NCBI RefSeq assembly: GCF_000002865.3
Contig: NW_001865048.1
Span: forward strand, 141,237 to 159,397
Source of the DNA: Monosiga brevicollis MX1
Lineage: Eukaryota > Opisthokonta > Choanoflagellata > Craspedida > Salpingoecidae
Direction: 5' to 3'
DNA: 18,161 bases
This document shows positions 9,508-18,161 of this stretch, one piece after another. The notes below the pieces were generated by a model. It was not told where the DNA came from. It saw only the letters and a program-made list of their open reading frames with translations, and made no database searches. A program made the translations under genes and the position numbers. Numbering within the stretch: the first letter of the stretch is position 1; every line of letters begins with the position of its first letter.

Positions 9508-10943
9508 ATGGCGACGCAGGCAAAGTCGGAGACACGGGCACGACCCGTCCTTGTCGTACAAAGTGGCGATTGGGGCCTGGCATCGCTGCATCCGGTGGCG
9601 TTGGCAGCCGTGGTATGTGGTCTTCTTGGGCGCTTCCACAGTTGGGCTTTCAGAAAAAGAGCGATGTGATGGTCGCAGCAAGGTCTCAACGCACTGATGC
9701 CCTCGGACGTAGACGTACTTGCGACTGGCGCGCGCAAACCCCGATAAGGTTGAGGTGACGGCCAACTGCTCGACCTGGCACTTGGACACCGGGGAAGAAA
9801 AGCTTCCTGAATTCAAGATTGGTGCGTGGTATTGGATTTCCAGCGCCTGCGCTGCGCTTGAACAAGGTGGAGTGAAGCAGGCTCCTCGGTCTTACGACGT
9901 TCCTGTTCCTGTGGCCAGATGCCATCCCGCGCCTGCTCTTACCGGACAACCAGATTGTAAACGACTTTGAGGACATTATTCAAACTTTTCGCCAGCAGGT
10001 ACACCGACGCTGCACATCCAGCCCTTGCAGCAAAGCATGCGGGTTTCGGCTCCCGCTCCCTTCTTCGAGAAGCTCACCCCACTGTCACCATGCCTTGCCA
10101 CTTGATAGGGCATTAATGTGGACCACCACTTGAGTCAAGAGGAGCAAGCCAAGGTGGCCTTGGTTTCTCAAAACATTCACCAAGCCCTCTACCCGGCTCT
10201 GGTGCGATTTAGGCTATTTTTTCTTTCCTCTTTTACGAGCACGTGGTCTCATCGCTGCACCCACCCTTTCTCACCATCTCTGTATGTGGACAGATGGGCG
10301 CGTTGTGGGCGCACAAGGACAACTTCAATCGCGTCACTCGTACCGCTGTTTCTCGGGATTTGCCTCTCCCCGATGTTTTTTTCAGGTTTGAGCACGCGTT
10401 CCTCTGATTGTTCAGGTAGCTCAAGGCGCGTTGGACATGCTGACTTTAATTTTTTAAAACAATGTTCTTCGTTTGGAATCGTACAGTAGTCATTTGTGGC
10501 GGCGGCAAGTGCAGCACCTTCTAATCTCTGGCGGAGATTTGGACGAGGAGCAGCAGCAATCTCAGGTACATTGTTTCAGGTCAATGGATGGAAAGAGCCG
10601 TGACTTGGTCTGCTTGGTATATACATTTCTCAGACCCTCCATACGTGCCCACGTGCTTGGTGTTGTACTCCCGAACAGCGCTTGGCGGCAGCGACAGCAT
10701 GCCTACAGTCACTAAGCGAATTGTTGGGTGATCAGCCCTACTTTTTGGGCACACGTCCCTCCATGCTGGACGCCATCGCCTTTGGCTATATTTCAATCAT
10801 CAAGTATGTGGCGGAGGGAGGGCTTAGCGCCTTGCAGAGCCTACTGTTTCATCCTCCAGCACTGGTTGGCAGAGCCGAGCCGTGCTTGATAGTAGGGCGA
10901 GAGCCAATGCGTCGCGCCGACTCTGCTCATGACATGGGTTTGC

Positions 10944-11029
<86 letters not shown>

Positions 11030-11516
11030 TCGTGCACCATTGCCCATCCATCCTCTGCGGGTGGCCGTTGAGCTGTTTGACAATCTGATCAAGGTACGTA
11101 CAATGACGGCTTCGTATTCGAGCTAGTCCGACCATGCAGTCTGGTTGCTTTTCTTTGTTCTTATCTGGTCAAACCTGCTGGTGGACGGTTGATCAGTTTG
11201 AAGACCGAATGAGCAAGGAATACTTTGCCGATACAGATCGTGCCTATCGCAAACGGTTTGTTTCAACAGGTTCCACTCGTCGTTCCCGCTCAAACCCCTG
11301 AGCGTCCTCACCCCTTTGCTGGGAACGCCGTGCAGGTTGAAGGAGCTCGAGGGCAACGCAGCTTCGCAGGGCAGTTTCTCGTTACGAAACCCACTGGCCA
11401 CGATCTCAGCCCAGAATCGGCCACTGGTCTACTTTGTAGGCGCAGCTGTCCTGGCCACGAGCTTGTACGGACTGGTTATGCGCCGCCTCCCGTCCCGCCT
11501 TATTGCCATTGTTTAG
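9508..11516 (+). CDS. Metaxin, mitochondrial outer-membrane protein, 10 exons
   Basis: Metaxins sit on the mitochondrial outer membrane and work with the SAM/TOB complex that inserts beta-barrel proteins. Exons: 9508-9612, 9713-9821, 9919-9998, 10109-10201, 10294-10385, 10487-10565, 10679-10803, 11030-11093, 11197-11255, 11336-11516. They sum to 987 nt with all phases matching (328 aa, stop TAG), close to animal metaxin length. The N-terminal thioredoxin/GST-like part has VQSGDWGLASLHPVALAAV, the counterpart of the metaxin GDWGLPS region. The GST-C-like part has LLGDQPYFLGTRPSMLDAIA, typical of metaxin. Near the C-terminus PLVYFVGAAVLATSLYGLVM is a single membrane segment followed by basic MRRLPSR, as in tail-anchored outer-membrane metaxins. 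Metaxin 1 and 3 cannot be told apart here. Introns are 80-226 nt; the longest contains a (GT)n array. Confidence 0.9.
10951..11027. repeat. (TG)38 microsatellite abutting a 3' splice site
   Basis: A perfect TG array fills the end of metaxin intron 7 (10804-11029) and runs directly into the acceptor TAG at 11027-11029. The transcript therefore has GU repeats where a polypyrimidine tract would normally stand. Confidence 0.95.
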
Positions 11517-11626
11517 TCACAGTCCCGCCAAAAAAACAAAAAACAAAAAAAAATTGAGGTCGCCCCTTTTTTCATATTTCACTGCATTCGCCCGCTGTCT
11601 CCAGAAACAAGAGACGCCGATGTCGC

Positions 11627-11627
<1 letters not shown>

Positions 11628-11684
<57 letters not shown>
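11628..11684. repeat. (CA)n microsatellite, about 28 units
   Basis: This perfect AC/CA array lies about 110 bp downstream of the metaxin stop codon. Confidence 0.95.
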
Positions 11685-11685
<1 letters not shown>

Positions 11686-11753
11686 GTTGCCAATGTTGTG
11701 ACCTGTTGCTGTTGTAATCTCATGTTGCTTAGTGCTGTTGCATGACCAGTGTT

Positions 11754-11759
<6 letters not shown>

Positions 11760-11793
<34 letters not shown>

Positions 11794-11794
11794 A
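11760..11794. repeat. (CT)n tract
   Basis: A CT-repeat stretch with one TTT interruption is followed by a T run, about 430 bp upstream of the Rab start. Pyrimidine tracts of this kind occur upstream of several genes in this window, so a promoter role is only a guess. Confidence 0.85.
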
Positions 11795-12218
11795 TTTTTT
11801 TTTTCGGGTGTCGCGGGCGTTGCAAACGGCAGCGCGCCGAGACTGGGGACGCGGTGCAGATTGCATTTGGACGTTTGAATTGCAGTGCCGGTGTCAAGTT
11901 TTTATTTTGTCGGTACAAGCGCAAGCGGATCTTTTGATTCCTCTGTGGTGCGTGATTGTTGTTGCATGAAAGCTCTGGATGCTCGCCACTGCAACGTCGC
12001 AGTAAGGGCTCCTTTGCACGCTACTTCTCCTGGACTGTTCGGCCTGGTTCTCTGATCTTGGAGCAGAGCTGGTCATGGGAAGCGGTCGTGCGGACGCAAA
12101 GCAGCCTTGGGGACATTACATGGTGGTTATGGGGACTCATGCCAGCTGACGGTTTCTGCTTGTTTCGGTCCGTGGCGATAGCGTGCATTCAAAGCCCACG
12201 ACAGAAGGAGCAGACAAT

Positions 12219-13838
12219 ATGGCGACGGGCGGCAAGGGCGAGCACGAGCCTCAGAAGGTAGGCATAGCCCGTTTCGCTCACACCAAGTCTGCACTCAATG
12301 ACGCATTTGGATTGCGCATTGTCCTTTTTGCTCCTGACTTTGGGCGCCAAGTCGCACTGGCTTCTTGCTTGCCGATTTTGCATGCACAAGCATGGCGCGG
12401 TCCTGCTCTGCATGTTGTGAAAGCAATCTTGCCTGCCCTTTTGCTCCACAGTCTTGTGCCATCCCTCTCTCGCAGCCAGCCCGATGCCCATTCAACCGTG
12501 CTCATGACCCTTCTCTGCTTCTTCCTCTTTGTTTTTCTTTTTTTGGTTTTCGTCTTTTTTTTGTTTTTGTTTGCGGTGTTCGTGTGCCCGCGCAGGTGCT
12601 CATCATTGGTGATTCAGCCGTTGGCAAGTCGTCTCTCATTGCTCGCTACGTGGCCAAAAAGTTCGAGGCCAACTACCTCACTACCCTTGGCGGTGCGTTT
12701 GCCCTTGACTCGCGCCCTGGTCCTTGATGTCTCGTTGACCTAAACCATCATTCACGTGCAACGTCTTGGCTTTTCTGCTCAGTTGATTTTGCCTTGAAAA
12801 CGCTGACGGCGGCCGACGGCCAACCCATCCGACTTCATCTCTGGGACATTGCTGGTGCGCCCTGATTTCTTGCTCCTTGGCCTGAGCCTGCATGCCCACT
12901 CCTGGTGCATTCCTGGTGTTCTGTATCCTCACAGTTAACTCGAAATTGACAGGCCAGGAGCGCTTTGGTCAGCTGTTGCGCGTGTACTACAAAAACGCCA
13001 ATGCATGCATGGTCGTGTGCGACGTTACCCGCAAACAGACACTTGATGTGTGTTCCCGCCACTCTCCAATCTGCTACATTTGTCTGCTTTGCATGCCACC
13101 CCGCGACGCCCCCCTTCTGTTGCATGCGTTCTTACTGATTCTTGTTTCGGTCTGTAGAATGTGAGCCAATGGAAACGTGAGCTAGATGACAAAGTCACAC
13201 ATCCAGATGGCGGGCCCCTACCGGCCATCCTCCTCGTCAACAAGGTGGGTGCACAGATCAGTTGCCGTGAGCACAGGCTCGAGCAAAGCATGCCTGTTTA
13301 GATGCAAAAGTGTTTGCCCAAATCTCAACGGCTGCGATCGATTGATGGTACTTTTGCAGTGTGACATGAAGGAAGCGCGCAAGGTGTCTACAGAGGACAT
13401 TGAGCGCGTCGCAAAAGAATACGGTTTGTCGCTGCGTTCAACTCAACCGCCTTTCTGATCTTCAGGCACAGGCGTGCTGTGACAAACTTCCAGGCACTCA
13501 TCAAAACCAACCAAAACACGCCCTGGTTTGCTCGTGGACAGGGTTTTTGGCTTGGCGCGAAGTTTCAGCCAAGGCTGACACGGGGATCAATGCCGCCTTT
13601 GAGTACGTGTCAAAAGCGCGCAGCGGCGAAGGGCGAAGGCCTTGAATGAATCGACCGATGCTATACTATTGATTGCTTCAGCTCACACGCGTTATTCCTT
13701 TGCTAATTTGTCAGCTTGCTGGTTCAGGAAATCCTCCGCCGCACAGCTGCCGGTATTAGCCCATCACCACGCGCACTGGATGACAACATCAACATCAAGA
13801 GCAAAGCTCAAAGCTCGGACGACTCTTGCGCTTGCTAG
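12219..13838 (+). CDS. Rab32/Rab38-family small GTPase, 8 exons
   Basis: This is a Rab-type vesicle-traffic GTPase. Exons: 12219-12257, 12596-12692, 12783-12854, 12953-13047, 13158-13244, 13360-13423, 13542-13602, 13715-13838. They total 639 nt (212 aa, stop TAG) with all phases agreeing. The motifs in order are P-loop GDSAVGKSS (about residues 18-26), switch I TTLGVDFALK, switch II WDIAGQERFG, NKCD and SAK. IAGQE in place of TAGQE, with VDFALK, marks the Rab32/38/29 branch, whose animal members act in lysosome-related organelle biogenesis. The tail ends in SSDDSCAC, a CxC double-geranylgeranylation motif, so membrane attachment is expected. The short N-terminal exon (MATGGKGEHEPQK) is separated by a 338-nt first intron; the other introns are 90-118 nt. 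Nothing suggests loss of function. Confidence 0.95.
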
Positions 13839-14395
13839 GCATAACCGCTGCCACAGCGTTTCCCTGCTACCCCTGTGTATGGCTGTGATCATTTATGTGC
13901 GCGTCAAGTTTGTTGATATCGTCAGGTCCTGGCAGCGATCCCTTGGGTCGCCCCAATCCGGGTCTTGGCGAACATGTGCAGTGAGACGTGCTCTTGAGCA
14001 CGGCCACCTTTTCCTGCCAGTCAGGGCCCGTTTTGTCGTGATCAACCGCTTAGGTTTTCTCCCCACGTTTCTTTCCTTGTTTTTTTTTTTTTTTACTTTT
14101 GTTTTCGGCGCGTGTTCGAGTGTCTGTGTGTTTCGTCACGAGCTCTTCCTTCCTCGTCCCGAGGCGTCACAGTGTGACAAAACAGCGTGTATGGGTCTCG
14201 TTTTGATCTTGGTGCAGAGTCTGGTTCTTCAGGCTCAAGCTCGAGCAACGCTCGTGTGCGCGCTTCAATTACAGGAATGCCAATTTATTCACATCTCAGG
14301 CACATATCGATGCAGACACAGAGGCGTTTGGTCTGGCAGTAGGCAAATCAAGTCGTTTTGAGATCTTGGGTTATTTGTTTGCGAGAAACAAGTGC
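13839..14395. other. Convergent intergenic region
   Basis: These 557 bases lie tail-to-tail between the Rab stop (plus) and the ankyrin-gene stop (minus) and must hold both 3' ends. They contain a T-rich stretch (about 14078-14094). No canonical AATAAA is evident on either strand near the two stops, and I see no RNA gene or further exon. Confidence 0.45.
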
Positions 14396-16205
14396 TCACA
14401 CAAGGCGAAAAGGAATGTCTGGCTCATCCGAGTCGTCGTCGTCGTCGTCGGCCAAAAATTCCACCAAATTGCTGGCAGAGCTAATACGTTCCACAACTTC
14501 AATGACCGGTGCTGGCCAGCCCTCACGCCGATGGGCCACTGCCCAAGCAATGAGAAGCCGACCAGGCAGATGCAAGCGTTCCTGCACATCGCCGACAAGC
14601 ATGCAAGCATGTCAATGGATAGTCAAGCGCCAGACTGTTGCATCTCGCGTGGTGAGACGCAAGTCGTACCTCATGTCGCTGCAGGACACGAGCTGTATCG
14701 CAAGCGCCGTGCATTACGCGTGCCAACTCACGAGTTGTGAGGGGCGGCACGGTGGGCTGCGTGTGCAATACAGCCGTCGCAAGACACAATGTGGAAAAAG
14801 TCAATGCGATACCTAGCGTCAAAGAATACGAACAAGATACCGAGACTACGTACGGCTTCTCCCGTCTGTGGATCAGTCCAGGGCTTGAAGATGGGCAACT
14901 CAATCTGCTGAGCGCAATTGACCTACGCAAAGTTCAAGAGGCGCAGTCAGCCAGCGGACCAGCACTGCGCCAATGGGCACGCACCCATGGCGCAAGTTGA
15001 GAAAAGAAAGGAACCTAAAACCAGCAGACCTGAATCAAAACCCAAATGGTGGAGTAAAAGTAATGCTGGCCCACGCAAAGGTGTTGCTGCTCTTCGCGCA
15101 GCTCGGTGTGTATCACAACACCTTCCGGGTTACTAAAATCCAACACATTGGCAAGTAGAAAGACATGCGGCGGGGTCAGCGCTGTGTACATGTGTGCGAC
15201 TGCGTTGATATGACGCGACGCCGCAACGTAGAACCATGTCGGCAATCGAGATCAGGGTAAAAGATGTCAAGATGAAAAGGCTCATGAACATTCCAAAACC
15301 GACAGGAAGACGGACGGACGGACGTACACGTAGCTGAGAACCAGTCGCATGGCATCGGGGTGAGAGGTCGTCGTGGCACTCTGCCATAGAAGGAAGGTGC
15401 CCGGTTCGCAGTTTTTGAGTTGGTTGTGAACATTGTACGTGTCGAGCTTCCACTGCGGTGCATTGATGCGTTGTAAAATGCAGCCCACCAAAGGCTAGGG
15501 TGGTGGCCCGAAGCACAAAGGTGAAAAAGAGAAAGACTGAGCCAGTTGCATCATTTCAAGCAAACTGCCACAAACTTGCCACGCTGTCCTACCTCGGTGC
15601 GAATGAAAATATCGGCGCCGTGGTCGACCAGTAAATCGATCTGATTGGCATCCCAAAATGCTGCAATGTGAAGCGGTGTCAACCCCGCCTGCACCGACCG
15701 TCCATCGGGACAATACGTTGAACATCAATGCGACAAGGTCATCAAGCAAAGTAAGCACAAGGCGAGGAGCAATGAAAAATATCTTCCGCTTCTCGCGCCT
15801 GATCACCGAGTTCGTACCGTGCTTTGAGTGTTGATGCCAGTAAAACCCGCGGCGAGCAGGGTACGAATAAGGACGGATGAGCCGTGCTGACACACAAAGT
15901 GCATGCATGTTTCGTTTTGCTGCAGTCCATGCATCGAACACACGCATGATTTGAGATACGACATGAACAAATCTGCAAAGGATTGCGTGACACAGCTCTT
16001 GGAGGACGCGCAGACGAACATTGTTAACGGCATTGACATCACTGCCGGCATCGAGGAGACGGATGACCATTTCCAAATTCTTTTGCTGAGCGGCACCATG
16101 CAACGCAATGGTGCCCAGCTATGGAAGGAGGTTTTCGGTAGCAACCAGCAACCAGTGAGCCCACAACTTGAAAAATGGATGTGTGTGTGTGTGTGTGTGT
16201 GTGTG

Positions 16206-16293
<88 letters not shown>

Positions 16294-18148
16294 GAAGGAG
16301 AGATAGAGGGAGAGAGAGGGAGTGAGAGAGGGAGTGAGAGAGGGAGAGAGGGAGAGAAACTCAGACCACGCGACAGAAGCAACGGGGCAAGACGCAGGCC
16401 ACGCACAGAAGTTCGCGCATTCACATCCACCCCACGGCTCAAGAGGTAGTCGACCACCGCGTGCCGATTGCAATAGGCGGCACCATACAGCGGAAAGGCA
16501 GCCTAGTAGCGTGTGTCCAGATGAGGTGCCAACGAGAACCACCCGTGCCCACGCACAGAACCCTACGGCAAGACCTTACGCCAGTGTAGCGTCGCGAGGG
16601 GTCCATTCCGAGCTCTTCGACGAGGTAGCGTAGCACGGCCATGCTGCCGTTGGTGGCCGCCTGCATCATCACGCCGCCATGGGAACTCTAACAGCCAAAC
16701 ATCGATGCTCGAGTGAGGCACACACGTCTCACGGGCCGTCATTTGCAGAATATACAGGTGTAGAAACCGGAGGGGCGAGCGGGCCACACCGTCACGCTCC
16801 GTTCGATATCAGCGCCATGGTCCAGAAGGAAGCGCAAAGTAAAAACGTGGTCATACATCGCACACACATGGATGGGCCCAAAGCCTTCCTGTATCATTAA
16901 ACATAAGTCAGTCAAAGTTGAAGCATTGAAGGAAGCGGAGGAATGAACTCAAGACGAGCATTGTGTCGTACTTTGTCGACTTTATTGACATCTCCACCAG
17001 CCTCGATAAGTTTACCAAGCACGTCCACGCGTCCGTAGCGGGCAGCGGTGTGCATGGCAGTTGAGCCAGACTAGGTGCACACACGTGTGCAATGTGAGGG
17101 TTGCTAAGAAAAAAAAAAATTGTTGAGGTAGGTTGTCTGCGACATGCACCCACTCACTCGGCCGGCTTTGTTGGGGTCTGCATTGTGTTGAAGCAGGGCA
17201 ACGGTCATGTCCACGCTGGATCCTACCACACCTTGCAGTGGCAGATGCTGGTCCTGCGAAAGCCATCAACGAAGAGACAATAAACAAAACAGAAAAAAAA
17301 ATCGGCAAAGCGAGTTCAGAAGTGCCCCCCCAAAAAATCCGGGGGTCATAGATACGAAGGTATATGCATGGCAGTGCGAGGAGACATACGTCGAAGAAAC
17401 GATTAGGGTCGGCCCCAGCTTCTAACAAGAGGTTGAGCATGTCCGGGCCCCCGACAATGGCTGCACCCAGCACGCTGAGCTGCGGATGACCGCAAGTGCG
17501 CTATCACGCCACGCCCCACGAATGAGAAAGGATGGCGTGGTAGTGTCTACAAGTGAGGAAGGGGAGATGACAGTTCGTACATGGTATTCAATGTTGGCGC
17601 CCGCTTCGATCAGAAGCTTGGCTGTTTCGTAATGCGCATTCTCACACGCCATGTATAAAGCCTCTTGCTATCAAAACGCGATCAAGACAGCAAAAGCCGG
17701 GTAGGGGTGAATACCAAGTTGGGAGGGGGGCAGCAAACATGACGAGTTTAGTCATAAAAGCAGTTTGGAAATGTCCGTACCTCGAGGATGTGGTTCACAT
17801 CGACCTTTGCAGTTTCAATGAGACATCTAATCAAATCTGAGTCTCGCACGACGTTGACGAGAATGGAGCATCCCTTTCAGCCATTGTCACCGGACCAAAA
17901 TAGGGTGAGGGGGCGGGGGGGGGGCGGAGGGGGAAATCATAAACACAGAGCCTGAGCGGGGGGCGGGGGGAAGGGGGGAAGTCAAGGGGGGAAAAAGGTC
18001 TCAATGCAGGACCATCACTCACCATCTCATGCAATTCGTGGCACATCTTGGCACGGAGCGGAGGTACGTAGCGAAGAAGGATATTCCGGACGACGTCGCA
18101 ATTGTGGTCTTCCAGAGCCCATTTGAGGCCCTGGAGTTGGCGCGTCAT
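14396..18148 (-). CDS. Ankyrin-repeat protein, one repeat per exon, unknown C-terminal region
   Basis: This is a scaffold-type protein without visible catalytic motifs; its partners are unknown. Exons (descending): 18023-18148, 17781-17873, 17581-17667, 17390-17479, 17158-17253, 16972-17070, 16796-16888, 16580-16687, 16407-16502, 16020-16118, 15818-15919, 15593-15688, about 15330-15494, a segment ending at 15030 (start unresolved, at most 15245), 14854-14922 (or 14907), 14670-14756, 14396-14581 (stop TGA). Typical repeats are STAMHTAARYGRVDVLGKLI, ALYMACENAHYETAKLLIEA and GLTPLHIAAFWDANQIDLLV. The C-terminal 200 or so residues are not ankyrin: VFLLANVLDFSNPEGVV, LPIFKPWTDPQTGEA, TTRELARVMHGACDTARVLQ, LHLPGRLLIAWAVAHR, then a six-Asp acidic tail. 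LHLPGRLL faintly recalls SOCS-box proline/leucine motifs, which is weak. The start ATG (18146-18148) lies 13 bases from the window edge, so upstream exons may exist. Total is about 640 aa. Confidence 0.85.
15309..15323. repeat. Short GGAC tetranucleotide run at a splice donor
   Basis: About three and a half GGAC units on the plus strand read CCGT on the coding strand, directly after the candidate donor (GTGTAC or GTACGT, 15324-15329) of the 15330-15494 exon. The unit is the same as at 4605-4624. Confidence 0.75.
16180..16289. repeat. (TG)n microsatellite in an ankyrin-gene intron
   Basis: About 110 bases of TG repeat, interrupted by a TTG near 16206, lie within the 288-nt intron 16119-16406. 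On the coding strand it reads (CA)n. An adjacent GA-rich stretch (about 16297-16357) reads CT-rich in the transcript. Confidence 0.95.
16297..16357. repeat. GA-rich tract
   Basis: GAGAGGGA units on the plus strand lie next to the TG array and inside the same intron of the ankyrin gene. The order GA-tract plus TG-array also occurs at 4233-4514. Confidence 0.85.
17902..17998. repeat. G-run-rich tract, possible G-quadruplex
   Basis: Two blocks (17902-17933 and 17967-17998) hold many runs of three or more G on the plus strand, inside the first intron (17874-18022) of the minus-strand ankyrin gene. The G-rich strand is the template, so the transcript is C-rich there. Confidence 0.75.
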
Positions 18149-18161
18149 GGTGCCGCGCTGT

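Larger units (their letters stand above)
11517..12218. other. Intergenic region between metaxin and Rab genes
   Basis: This stretch of 702 bases is tandem-oriented, with the metaxin 3' UTR on the left and the Rab promoter on the right. It contains a (CA)n array (about 11628-11684) and a CT-rich tract (about 11760-11793). The only A-rich motif near the metaxin stop is AAAAAACAAAAAACAAAAAA (about 11530-11549), with no canonical AATAAA. I see no RNA gene or convincing exon. Confidence 0.5.

Noticed and set aside
13642-14361. A long plus-strand open frame after the Rab gene
   Set aside because: It overlaps the Rab last exon in another frame and continues into the 3' region with no domain and low-complexity hydrophobic content.

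Overview
This window is eukaryotic nuclear DNA. Coding frames are broken every 40-370 bases by short spliceosomal introns (mostly 50-240 nt, GT...AG), there is no operon structure, and GC-rich exons sit among long (GT)n/(CA)n, GA/CT and poly-A/T tracts. Some 55-60 introns in 18 kb, together with a metaxin, a Rab32-type GTPase and a recognisable RNA polymerase I factor TAF1A, suggest an intron-rich unicellular eukaryote near animals (a choanoflagellate such as Monosiga would fit). That lineage is inferred, not shown.

Layout: (1) 218-3664, minus: an OFA-type major facilitator (MFS) transporter, 14 exons; the joined exons total 1833 nt, an exact multiple of three (610 aa). (2) about 4147-6109, minus: a small secreted glycoprotein of unrecognised family with a clear split signal peptide, but with an in-frame TAG and a 2-nt frame slip, so it may be a pseudogene or hold assembly errors; its 3' end runs into a microsatellite cluster. 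(3) 6399-9142, minus: a divergent TAF1A (subunit of the Pol I selectivity factor SL1/TIF-IB). (4) 9508-11516, plus: a metaxin, 10 exons, 328 aa, transcribed divergently from TAF1A across 365 bp. (5) 12219-13838, plus: a Rab32/38-like GTPase, 8 exons, 212 aa, with a C-terminal CxC prenylation motif. (6) 14396-18148, minus: an ankyrin-repeat protein in which eleven successive exons, all bounded by phase-0 introns, each encode about one repeat, followed by a non-ankyrin C-terminal region that I do not recognise.

Exons were joined by hand from splice-site dinucleotides, reading-frame phase and remembered family similarity. The joints in the MFS, metaxin, Rab and ankyrin-array models all agree in phase. 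Three places are unresolved: the middle of TAF1A (8246-8517 and 7821-8032), the C-terminal part of the ankyrin gene (about 15246-15330) and both ends of the secreted-protein gene. The genes look like unrelated housekeeping neighbours (transport, rRNA transcription, mitochondrial outer membrane, vesicle traffic). I see no mobile element, CRISPR array, tRNA or rRNA.
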